NCBI GenBank assembly: GCA_039178165.1
Contig: JBCDFL010000108.1
Location: 1-11,274, forward strand
Direction: 5' to 3'
DNA: 11,274 bases
Source: JBCBCP01 sp039178165
GTDB lineage: Bacteria > Pseudomonadota > Alphaproteobacteria > Rhodobacterales > Rhodobacteraceae
This document shows positions 1 through 5,380 of this stretch, one piece after another; the stretch's first letter is position 1; each line of letters opens with the position of its first letter. Both the position numbers and the translations under genes were made by a program. The notes beneath the pieces are model-generated. The model had not been told where the DNA came from. It was given only the letters and a program-made list of their open reading frames with translations, and did no database searches.

Positions 1-62
1 ATCGGCGCGCAGTGCTGCAGGATCGCGCCGATGAGAACGGGGATATGCGGCGCCCCTGTCAT
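1..62 (-). CDS. rsmH: 16S rRNA (cytosine1402-N4)-methyltransferase RsmH, N-terminal fragment cut by window edge
   Basis: Only the first 20 codons are present; the gene runs off the left edge. They read M-T-G-A-P-H-I-P-V-L-I-G-A-I-L-Q-H-C-A-P, and the H-I-P-V-L core is the characteristic start of RsmH (MraW), which uses S-adenosylmethionine to N4-methylate C1402 of 16S rRNA in the ribosomal P site. The ATG lies four bases after the mraZ stop on the same strand, so translation is probably coupled. Gene order mraZ-rsmH is the conserved start of the dcw cluster, which makes the call much stronger than 20 residues alone would allow. Nothing can be said about the methyltransferase domain, which is outside the window. 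Confidence 0.88.
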   Translation of the reverse strand, partial: MTGAPHIPVLIGAILQHCAP

Positions 63-66
63 CGCG

Positions 67-546
67 TCAGTCGAGGTAGATGGACGGATCGGCCTCCGGG
101 TCGAAGCCGTCCTCGTCCATCCCGTCCTGTTCGGCCTCGTAAGCCTCGGGCCGCCAAATCTCGAACGTGTCGCCAGAGGCGACGAAGCGGGCGAGGCCAT
201 CGAGACTGATCTTCTCGCGCAGCTTGGCGGGCAGGACAATGCGGCCCGTGTCGTCCACGACAGTCTCTATGCTTTGTGCGGAATAAAGACGTTCCATCGC
301 CTTGCGCTTGGCGCTGCCCCTTGGGTGCGCGGCGATCTTTTCGTCCACCTCGTCCATCGCGTCCACGGTGAACCCTTCGAGATAGTCGCGCGTGGCGCCG
401 CCGTAGACGATGATGAGGCGCGGCGGCAGGCCTTCGGTCCAGTCCGGGTCGCCCGCTTCGATCACACGGCGAAAAGAGGCTGGGATAGACACCCGCCCCT
501 TCGTGTCGACCTTGTGGTCGCTTTCGCCTCTGAACCTGCGTGCCAA
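67..546 (-). CDS. mraZ: Transcriptional regulator MraZ
   Basis: MraZ is a DNA-binding protein of the SpoVT/AbrB fold that forms a ring-shaped oligomer and controls its own dcw operon. Two tandem AbrB-like repeats are visible: residues 14-26 (D-T-K-G-R-V-S-I-P-A-S-F-R) and 98-111 (D-D-T-G-R-I-V-L-P-A-K-L-R-E). The tail is acidic. I chose the TTG at 546 (159 aa), which starts directly before the conserved A-R-R-F-R-G-E-S and has AAAAGGGA eight bases upstream. A longer frame opens at a TTG at 594 (175 aa), but that codon has no ribosome-binding site and sits in the T-rich tail of the leader hairpin, so it is less likely. rsmH follows after four bases. Family assignment is firm; the start is moderately sure. 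Confidence 0.93.
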   Translation of the reverse strand: MARRFRGESDHKVDTKGRVSIPASFRRVIEAGDPDWTEGLPPRLIIVYGGATRDYLEGFTVDAMDEVDEKIAAHPRGSAKRKAMERLYSAQSIETVVDDTGRIVLPAKLREKISLDGLARFVASGDTFEIWRPEAYEAEQDGMDEDGFDPEADPSIYLD

Positions 547-589
547 CGCCGCTGTCCCTTTTGCCCGCGCCCCCGCGATGTTTCGGTCC

Positions 590-639
590 CCCAAAATGGG
601 TAACGGCGGATCGGTCTGCTGCCACTGACCGATCCGCCG
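590..639 (-). terminator. Leader hairpin, probable leaky Rho-independent terminator before mraZ
   Basis: Arms 604-616 and 627-639 are exact reverse complements (CGGCGGATCGGTC / GACCGATCCGCCG, 13 bp) around a 10-base loop. On the mraZ strand the stem is followed by TTACCCATTTTG, a T-rich but interrupted tail. That suits partial termination with some read-through into mraZ. On the plus strand no T-run follows, so it should not terminate that way. Confidence 0.65.
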
Positions 640-823
640 CCCTCGTCCCGCTCGGCGGGAAGTCCAGCTGCGCGCGCCACCTGGGGGGATGTCTGCTCGC
701 CCGCGCGCCGGATCTCTTGGTTCGAAGAAAGCGAGGTGCCTGTAGAAACCTGCCTCGGTTTTGTTTTTGTGCTTGGGGTCTTTGTCGCCCCGGCTCGTTT
801 GCTTCGATGAACTAGGGATGCCA
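595..823 (-). ncRNA. upsM: UpsM-like sRNA / attenuated mraZ 5' leader
   Basis: Rhodobacteraceae are reported to carry an extended mraZ leader with an internal Rho-independent terminator that releases the sRNA UpsM (268-nt leader in R. sphaeroides). The layout here matches. A plausible promoter at 830-859 would start RNA near 823, giving a leader of about 277 nt to the TTG at 546. A perfect 13-bp hairpin (604-639) followed by a short T-rich stretch lies about 58 nt before that start. A second hairpin (646-660) and an A-rich segment (about 758-776) lie inside. Transcript ends are inferred, and homology rests on position and architecture rather than on a sequence comparison I could run. Confidence 0.6.
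646..660 (-). other. Second leader hairpin, possible antiterminator partner
   Basis: TCCCGC (646-651) and GCGGGA (655-660) form a perfect 6-bp stem with a 3-base loop, six bases ahead of the terminator hairpin in the mraZ leader. On the minus strand the bases CCGCCG (658-653) could instead pair with CGGCGG at the base of the terminator 5' arm (639-634). The two structures would then exclude each other. This is inference from complementarity only. Confidence 0.4.
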
Positions 824-870
824 TGGGAATTTATGGGCGTCTACTGTTTTTTGTGGGAAATTGGGCTGGG
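814..870. promoter_or_regulatory. Candidate MraZ-box cluster: GGG triplets at 10-bp spacing
   Basis: On the plus strand AGGG occurs at 814, TGGG at 824, 834 and 854, each exactly on a 10-bp register (844 is skipped); two further TGGG copies at 862 and 867 are off register. MraZ is known to bind TGGGN repeats spaced by five bases upstream of its own gene. The cluster overlaps the likely mraZ promoter. The repeats read opposite to mraZ, which is a reservation. A separate TGGG pair with exact 10-bp spacing lies on the minus strand at 997-1010. Confidence 0.45.
830..859 (-). promoter_or_regulatory. Candidate mraZ leader promoter
   Basis: On the minus strand, TTCCCA (859-854) and CATAAA (835-830) are separated by 18 bases and each matches 4 of 6 consensus positions of a housekeeping sigma promoter. 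Initiation would fall near 823. It is the most AT-rich promoter-like spot at a distance that fits the extended Rhodobacteraceae mraZ leader. It is unproven, and the -35 match is weak. Confidence 0.35.
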
Positions 871-1009
871 AATAGGTGTCCCTTGGCGTCGGAATGCTGG
901 CTTTGAGCCTGCATGAGCCGCACTTTTCGGAACACTTAGGGGTGATTTGAGGTAATGAACCTACATGTAGTAGGCGACCAGGATAGAAGATGCCGCCCCA
1001 TGCTTTCCC

Positions 1010-1038
1010 AAAAAAGATGCACGTTCGGCGGACGCACC
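1010..1038 (-). terminator. Candidate terminator downstream of apbC
   Basis: On the minus strand GGTGC (1038-1034) pairs with GCATC (1020-1016), one pair being G-T. Two more pairs form after a 2-base bulge, and six T residues follow directly (1015-1010). It would stop apbC transcripts before the mraZ promoter. The stem is imperfect, so confidence is moderate. Confidence 0.4.
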
Positions 1039-1095
1039 CACCATGTTTGCGCTTTGTTCTCACGGCAAAGCGGCGAAATCAAGCCCTGAGCCCAT

Positions 1096-1120
1096 CAAAC
1101 GGGGCGGAAACCGCCCTTTG
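1096..1120. terminator. Hairpin 54 bases after the apbC stop, possible terminator
   Basis: GGGCGG (1102-1107) and CCGCCC (1111-1116) form a 6-bp stem with an AAA loop. CAAA (1096-1099) and TTTG (1117-1120) extend it past a 2-base bulge. Only short T-rich flanks follow on either strand, so termination is plausible but weak. Confidence 0.35.
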
Positions 1121-1173
1121 ATTCGTCCGTAACAGCGATGCCGTCCCACGATTTCCCATGGGCCAAAGACGGC

Positions 1174-2232
1174 TTAAGCGATGCCGCCCGCGATCAGGCC
1201 CCGAGCCAGTTGCGCGTAAGCGTCGGCCATGGGCCCGTCGCCGGCGGCGACCGGCGTGCCGCTGTCGCCCGCCAGCCGCGTGGCCAGATCGATGGGCAGC
1301 GCGCCCAGCAGCGGCACGCCCAGCGCCTTGGCCTCCTCCGCCACGCCGCCATTGCCGAAGATATGGTGGGTCGATCCGCAATCGGGACAGGTGAAGAAGG
1401 ACATATTCTCGATCAGGCCAAAGATCGGCGTCTTGAGCGTGGCGAACATGTCGATGGCCTTGCGCGCGTCGATCAACGCCACGTCCTGCGGGGTGGAGAC
1501 GATGATCGCGCCGCTGAGGTCCGATTTCTGCGCCAGTGTCAGCTGCACGTCGCCCGTGCCCGGCGGCAGATCGACCAGCAGCACGTCCAGCTCGCCCCAG
1601 GCCACCTGCCCCAGCATCTGCTGCAGCGCGCCCATCAGCATCGGGCCGCGCCAGACGACGGCTTTGCCCTCCTCCATCATCAGGCCGATGGACATCATGG
1701 TGACGCCGTGGGCCTGAAGCGGGATGATCGTCTTGCCGTCTGGGCTGGCGGGCCGCTTGCTGACGCCCATCATGCGCGGCTGGCTGGGCCCATAGATGTC
1801 AGCGTCCAGAAGGCCGACCTTCCGCCCCTGCCGCGCGAGCGCCACGGCGAGGTTGGAGGACACGGTGGATTTGCCCACGCCGCCCTTGCCCGAGCCGATG
1901 GCGACGATCCGCGCCACGCCCTTGGGCTTGATCGGGCCGGCCTGCGGCTGCGGGTGCTGGCCGACCTTGAGGCTGGGCGGGCGCTTGTCTGTCGTCGGCG
2001 CCGTGAGGGCGACCTGCGCCTGCGCGCCAAGGCTTTCGACCGCCCGCTGCGCCGCGTCGCGCAGGGGGCCCATCCGCTGGGCGGTTTCGGTATCCGGCGC
2101 CTCGATCACAAAGCTGACCCGGTCCCCGTCGATGCGGAGCGCGCGGATCATGTCACGGCTGACGAGGTCACCGCCCCCGGGCAGCGCAATCCGGGCCAGC
2201 GTGGCTTTGACGGCGTCGGCGGTCAGGGCCAT
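1174..2232 (-). CDS. apbC: Iron-sulfur cluster carrier protein ApbC (Mrp/NBP35-family P-loop ATPase)
   Basis: This family binds and transfers [4Fe-4S] clusters to apoproteins in the cytosol, driven by ATP. The 352-aa protein has an N-terminal MIP18/DUF59-like segment (about 5-75), a proline-rich linker (about 84-104), and a MinD/Mrp ATPase domain. The deviant Walker A G-K-G-G-V-G-K-S is at 115-122, D-A-D-I-Y-G-P-S at 143-150, and D-L-P-P-G-T-G-D at 221-228. The cluster-binding C-P-D-C motif is at 282-285, with both cysteines present. Length is normal for proteobacterial Mrp. The ATG at 2232 is preceded by GGAGAG at five to six bases. It is transcribed away from the DUF1127 gene across a 210-bp intergenic region and appears to be monocistronic. 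Identification is firm; client proteins cannot be inferred. Confidence 0.95.
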   Translation of the reverse strand: MALTADAVKATLARIALPGGGDLVSRDMIRALRIDGDRVSFVIEAPDTETAQRMGPLRDAAQRAVESLGAQAQVALTAPTTDKRPPSLKVGQHPQPQAGPIKPKGVARIVAIGSGKGGVGKSTVSSNLAVALARQGRKVGLLDADIYGPSQPRMMGVSKRPASPDGKTIIPLQAHGVTMMSIGLMMEEGKAVVWRGPMLMGALQQMLGQVAWGELDVLLVDLPPGTGDVQLTLAQKSDLSGAIIVSTPQDVALIDARKAIDMFATLKTPIFGLIENMSFFTCPDCGSTHHIFGNGGVAEEAKALGVPLLGALPIDLATRLAGDSGTPVAAGDGPMADAYAQLARGLIAGGIA

Positions 2233-2341
2233 GGGTCTCTCCTTCGGTCTTTAGGGGATAAGTGACCGCTTCGCGCGGACCTGCAAGGGGCGACATGCGC
2301 GACGGCGGGATGCGACCTTGGTCGGCGGCGCCGTGTCGCAG

Positions 2342-2369
2342 TTGCAGATGCTGCATGGCAGCATTGCAA
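2342..2369. promoter_or_regulatory. Imperfect inverted repeat with CTGC-N3-GCAG core (PhaR-like operator)
   Basis: The left arm TTGCAGATGCTGC (2342-2354) and right arm GCAGCATTGCAA (2358-2369) are complementary apart from one extra G (2347), around ATG. The core CTGC-ATG-GCAG (2351-2361) fits CTGCN3-4GCAG, the site reported for PhaR, the polyhydroxyalkanoate-granule regulator of Paracoccus and Rhodobacter. A further GCAGCAT copy starts at 2390, 32 bp after the one at 2358. It could control DUF1127, apbC or both. Binding is not shown. Confidence 0.45.
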
Positions 2370-2379
2370 AAGTGGTGTA

Positions 2380-2407
2380 TTGTGCACACGCAGCATCGGC
2401 TTATGTT
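2380..2407 (+). promoter_or_regulatory. Candidate promoter of the DUF1127 gene
   Basis: TTGTGC (2380-2385) and TATGTT (2402-2407) are 16 bases apart, placing initiation near 2414 and leaving a leader of roughly 30 nt. The -35 overlaps a TGTGCACA palindrome (2381-2388). In R. sphaeroides the equivalent gene is driven by RpoHI/RpoHII heat-shock sigma factors. I cannot tell from these hexamers which sigma factor would apply here. Confidence 0.35.
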
Positions 2408-2442
2408 TGGCTCAACGACAAGACGAGTACCGAGGCAATTGA

Positions 2443-2676
2443 ATGACTTATGCGACCGATGTCGCCGCACGCGGTGACCTGACCGAACGCCTTCTGGGCA
2501 CCGTTGCACGGATTGCAACCGCCGCCCGCACCCGCCACGCCCGCCGCCGCGTCTACCGCGCGACCTTTGCGGAGCTGGCCGGACTGAACAACCGCGAACT
2601 GGCCGATGTGGGCCTGACCCGCGGCGATATCAAGCGCGTTTCGCGCGAAGCTGCCTGGGCTGCCGTACCGGCCTAG
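2443..2676 (+). CDS. Small DUF1127 protein, CcaF1-like
   Basis: The 77-aa basic protein carries the DUF1127 (YjiS-like) signature in its second half: R-R-V-Y-R-A-T-F-A-E-L-A-G-L, then N-N-R-E-L-A-D-V-G-L-T-R-G-D-I, the usual L-x-x-L-x-D-I/V-G-L-x-R-x-D-I pattern. An Arg-rich stretch (28-37) precedes it. There is no signal peptide or membrane segment. GAGG seven bases before the ATG at 2443 supports the start. The gene is followed after 14 bases by a two-hairpin RNA with CCTCCTCCC loops. That is the arrangement of ccaF1-ccsR in R. sphaeroides, where CcaF1 is reported to bind RNA and take part in sRNA maturation and RNA turnover. The DUF1127 call is firm; the CcaF1-like role is inferred mainly from context. 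Confidence 0.9.
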   Translation: MTYATDVAARGDLTERLLGTVARIATAARTRHARRRVYRATFAELAGLNNRELADVGLTRGDIKRVSREAAWAAVPA

Positions 2677-2770
2677 ACAGCGCACCAGATCAGGCGTCCG
2701 TCCTCCTCCCTAGGGCGTCTGTGCTTCGGCGGTGGCACCTCCTCCTCCCTGGTGCCACCGCCTTTTTTGT
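2677..2770 (+). ncRNA. Cuckoo/CcsR-type sRNA with two anti-Shine-Dalgarno hairpins
   Basis: Two consecutive hairpins follow the DUF1127 stop. Hairpin 1 pairs CAGGCGTCC (2691-2699) with GGGCGTCTG (2713-2721), 9 bp including two wobble pairs, around a 13-base loop. Hairpin 2 pairs 2728-2739 with 2751-2762, a perfect 12 bp around an 11-base loop. Both loops contain the identical 11-mer TCCTCCTCCCT (2701-2711 and 2740-2750), complementary to ribosome-binding sites. Rhodobacteraceae cuckoo RNAs, including CcsR1-4, have exactly two such stem-loops with this loop motif downstream of DUF1127 genes. Here there is one unit rather than a tandem array. The 5' end, probably made by processing of the mRNA, is not known. 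Confidence 0.82.
2728..2770 (+). terminator. Rho-independent terminator (second hairpin of the cuckoo RNA)
   Basis: A perfect 12-bp GC-rich stem (GGCGGTGGCACC / GGTGCCACCGCC) with an 11-base loop is followed at once by six T residues and GTTTG. It ends the DUF1127-sRNA transcript and also forms the 3' hairpin of the sRNA. Confidence 0.92.
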
Positions 2771-2866
2771 TTGTGGGGCATCATATGGGTGCCGTGATGG
2801 GCAGATTGCCCACCCTGCGTGGTAGATGTGCCCGGGACGCGTGCGAGGTCTCCTGGGGCAGGAGCG

Positions 2867-5230
2867 CTAGAACGGAATGTCGTCGGCGCCGGTGATGAAT
2901 TTGGCGACGACCTTCTTGGTCCCCGCCTTTTCGAACTCGACCTCCAGCTTGTCGCCCTCGATGCCTACCACAGCGCCGTAGCCGAACTTTTGGTGGAAGA
3001 CCCGCTCGCCCATGGTGAAGCTGCTCACGGCGTTGAGGTCGATCACCGTGTTGCGGCTTTCGCGGGGCTGGCTGACGGGCCGTTCGGAGGACCGCGCCTG
3101 CAGCCGCTTCCAGCCGGGCGAATTGTAGACATTCGCCTCCGCCACGCGCTGCTCTAGCCCAGAGGCGAACCCGCCCCCCGGGGCCGCAGCACCGTAACCG
3201 CCGCCGTAAAGGCCCGGCGGGGTCAGCACATCCACATGCTCTTCCGGCAGCTCGTCGACGAAGCGGGAGGGCAGCGCCGATTGCCACTGGCCAAAGACGC
3301 GGCGGTTGGCGGCGAAGGAGATGGTGCAGATCTCTTCGGCCCGCGTGATGCCGACGTAAGCCAGCCGCCGCTCTTCCTCGAGGCCCTTGATCCCGCTTTC
3401 GTCCATGCTGCGCTGGGACGGAAAGAGGCCGTCCTCCCACCCCGGCAGGAACACCATGGGGAATTCCAGCCCCTTGGCCGCGTGCAGCGTCATGATCGAC
3501 ACCTTCGCGTCCTGATCTTCGGAGGCGTTGTCCATCACGAGGCTCACGTGTTCGAGGAAGCCTTCGAGGTTCTCGAACCCCTCCAGCGCCTTGACCAGCT
3601 CCTTGAGGTTCTCCAGCCGGCCCGGTGCCTCGGGCGTCTTGTCGTTCTGCCAATGGGCGGTGTAGCCGCTCTCGTCCAGGATGATCTCCGCCAGCTCCAT
3701 ATGAGTCATGTCCTTGGACCCAACGAGGCGCGACCAGCGGGCCAGATCCTCGGTCAGCTTGCGCAGCTCGGTGCCGCCCTTGCCCTTGATCTCTCCGGCG
3801 GCGACGGCCAGCCGCGCGCCCTCGACCAGGGACACGCCCTGCCCGCGCGCCATGCGCTGGATCGTCTGCTGCGCCTTGTCCCCCAGCCCCCGCTTGGGCG
3901 TGTTCACGATCCGCTCGAAGGCCAGATCGTCGTCAGGACTGACCACGACGCGGAAATAGGCCATGGCATCGCGGATCTCCATCCGCTCGTAGAACCGCGG
4001 CCCGCCGATCACCCGGTAAGGCAGGCCGATGGTCAGGAAGCGATCCTCGAATGCGCGCATCTGGTGGGAGGCGCGCACGAGGATCGCCATTTCCTCGAGG
4101 TTCATAGGCCGCACGCCGCGGGTGCCGCCCTGCGCGCTTTCAATCTCGTCCCCGATCCAGCGGGCCTCTTCCTCCCCGTCCCAATGGCCGATCAGGCGGA
4201 CCTTTTCGCCGTCGTTGCGGTCGGTCCATAGCTCCTTGCCCAGACGACTTTCATTGCCGCGGATCACGCCCGAGGCGGCGGCGAGGATGTGGGGGGTGGA
4301 GCGGTAGTTCTGCTCCAGCCGCACAACATGGGCGCCCGGAAAGTCGCTCTCAAACCGCAGGATATTGCCCACCTCCGCCCCGCGCCAGCCATAGATCGAC
4401 TGGTCGTCGTCCCCGACGCAGCAGATGTTCTTGTGCCCGCCCGCCAGCAGCCGCAGCCACAGATACTGCGCGACGTTTGTATCCTGGTACTCGTCCACCA
4501 GGATGTAGGCGAACCAGCGTTGGTACTGCGCCAGCACGTCCTCGTGGGTCTGAAAGATCGTGACCATGTGCAGCAGCAGGTCACCGAAATCGCAGGCGTT
4601 CAGCTCTTTCAGGCGCTGCTGATATTGCGCGTAAAGCTCTACGCCCTTGTGGTTATAGGCCCCCGCATCCGCCGCCGGCACCCGGTCGGGGGTCAGCGCG
4701 CGGTTCTTCCAATCGTCAATGATCGAGGACAGCATCCGCGCCGGCCAGCGCTTGTCGTCGATATTCTGGGCCTGGATCAGCTGCTTGAGCAGACGCAATT
4801 GATCGTCGGTATCCAGAATGGTGAAATTCGACTTCAGCCCCACCAGCTCCGCATGCCGGCGCAGCAGTTTCACGCAGATCGCGTGGAACGTGCCCAGCCA
4901 CGGCATCCCCTCCACCGGCTGGCCCAGCATCTGGGCCACACGGTTCTTCATCTCCCGCGCGGCCTTGTTGGTGAAGGTGACGGCGAGGATCTCGTTCGGG
5001 CGCGCGCGCCCGAGGCTCAGCAGGTGCACGATCCGCGCCGTGAGCGCGCGGGTCTTGCCCGTCCCCGCGCCCGCCAGCATCAGGACGGGGCCATCGAGTT
5101 GCTCGACCGCGGCCCGCTGCGCGTCGTTCAGCCCGTCCAGATAGGGCGTCGGCCGCGCCGCCATAGCCCGGGCCGACAGGGAGGCCGCGCCCTCGAAGGC
5201 GTCTGAATCATCGAAACTGCTCATGCTCAT
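2867..5230 (-). CDS. uvrD: ATP-dependent DNA helicase UvrD/PcrA (superfamily 1A)
   Basis: This 3'-5' helicase acts in nucleotide excision repair, mismatch repair and removal of stalled complexes. All helicase motifs are visible in the 787-aa protein: Walker A A-G-A-G-T-G-K-T (53-60), Ia T-F-T-N-K-A-A-R-E-M (85-94), II D-E-Y-Q-D (246-250), III G-D-D-D-Q-S-I-Y-G-W-R-G (273-284), IV Q-N-Y-R-S (307-311), V T-L-H-A-A-K-G-L-E (581-589) and VI Y-V-G-I-T-R-A (625-631). After a Gly-rich linker (about 674-689), a C-terminal Tudor-like module (about 742-780, F-G-Y-G-A-V-V) is the part that contacts RNA polymerase in PcrA/UvrD. The start at 5230 was taken because the frame upstream is only antisense to the next gene; an ATG at 5224 is equally possible. 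The ribosome-binding site is weak (GGGG). Confidence 0.95.
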   Translation of the reverse strand: MSMSSFDDSDAFEGAASLSARAMAARPTPYLDGLNDAQRAAVEQLDGPVLMLAGAGTGKTRALTARIVHLLSLGRARPNEILAVTFTNKAAREMKNRVAQMLGQPVEGMPWLGTFHAICVKLLRRHAELVGLKSNFTILDTDDQLRLLKQLIQAQNIDDKRWPARMLSSIIDDWKNRALTPDRVPAADAGAYNHKGVELYAQYQQRLKELNACDFGDLLLHMVTIFQTHEDVLAQYQRWFAYILVDEYQDTNVAQYLWLRLLAGGHKNICCVGDDDQSIYGWRGAEVGNILRFESDFPGAHVVRLEQNYRSTPHILAAASGVIRGNESRLGKELWTDRNDGEKVRLIGHWDGEEEARWIGDEIESAQGGTRGVRPMNLEEMAILVRASHQMRAFEDRFLTIGLPYRVIGGPRFYERMEIRDAMAYFRVVVSPDDDLAFERIVNTPKRGLGDKAQQTIQRMARGQGVSLVEGARLAVAAGEIKGKGGTELRKLTEDLARWSRLVGSKDMTHMELAEIILDESGYTAHWQNDKTPEAPGRLENLKELVKALEGFENLEGFLEHVSLVMDNASEDQDAKVSIMTLHAAKGLEFPMVFLPGWEDGLFPSQRSMDESGIKGLEEERRLAYVGITRAEEICTISFAANRRVFGQWQSALPSRFVDELPEEHVDVLTPPGLYGGGYGAAAPGGGFASGLEQRVAEANVYNSPGWKRLQARSSERPVSQPRESRNTVIDLNAVSSFTMGERVFHQKFGYGAVVGIEGDKLEVEFEKAGTKKVVAKFITGADDIPF

Positions 5231-5316
5231 AATGTAGCCCCAGCCCGCAAAAAGCGAAACCCAGGTGTTCGCGCGATGTTCTCCCCTTCTTTGGGGTCCA
5301 TATATCCCGGGGAGCC

Positions 5317-5334
5317 CGAGGGGCTGGCCCCTCG
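5317..5334. repeat. Inverted repeat in the uvrD / hydroxy-acid dehydrogenase divergent region
   Basis: CGAGGGGC (5317-5324) and GCCCCTCG (5327-5334) form a perfect 8-bp inverted repeat separated by TG. It lies 46 bases before the ATG of the dehydrogenase and 86 bases before uvrD. CCCC-TTCTTT-GGGG (5283-5296) and the only AT-rich patch, CATATATC (5299-5306), lie just upstream. It may be an operator or an RNA hairpin; no known factor is recognised. Confidence 0.45.
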
Positions 5335-5380
5335 CAGGCCGTAGTGGACGCAGGCACAGCCATCTGCATAAGTGCCAGAC

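Larger units (their letters stand above)
595..1173. other. Long non-coding stretch between mraZ and apbC
   Basis: No convincing gene is found in this stretch. Frames that open here lack ribosome-binding sites and recognisable domains. It holds the mraZ leader (595-823), the promoter and GGG-repeat zone (814-870), a perfect CTACATGTAG palindrome (961-970), a TGGG pair on the minus strand (997-1010), and candidate terminators for apbC (1010-1038 and 1096-1120). I checked for RNase P RNA, which can lie near such loci, and did not find its conserved GAGGAAAGTCC core on either strand. Confidence 0.6.

Noticed and set aside
732..775. Plus-strand hairpin CGAGG/CCTCG followed by GTTTTGTTTTTG as a terminator of a plus-strand sRNA
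   Set aside because: The stem has only five Watson-Crick pairs plus two wobbles, and no promoter or gene on that strand leads into it. The T-rich stretch is better read as the A-rich segment of the minus-strand mraZ leader.
600..1173. RNase P RNA gene upstream of mraZ
   Set aside because: The conserved GAGGAAAGTCC and ACAGAAA elements of bacterial class A RNase P RNA were not found on either strand.
1138..2265. 375-codon plus-strand frame opposite apbC
   Set aside because: It is the mirror of the Mrp ATPase gene, low-complexity in protein content, and lacks a ribosome-binding site.
2850..2864. CTCCTG-GGG-CAGGAG hairpin just after the uvrD stop as a terminator
   Set aside because: The stem is only 6 bp and no T-run follows on the uvrD strand, so I cannot support termination here.
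3236..4231. 331-codon plus-strand frame opposite uvrD (with similar ones at 4289-5206)
   Set aside because: These are antisense shadows of a gene with all helicase motifs intact; they have no domain or start signal of their own.
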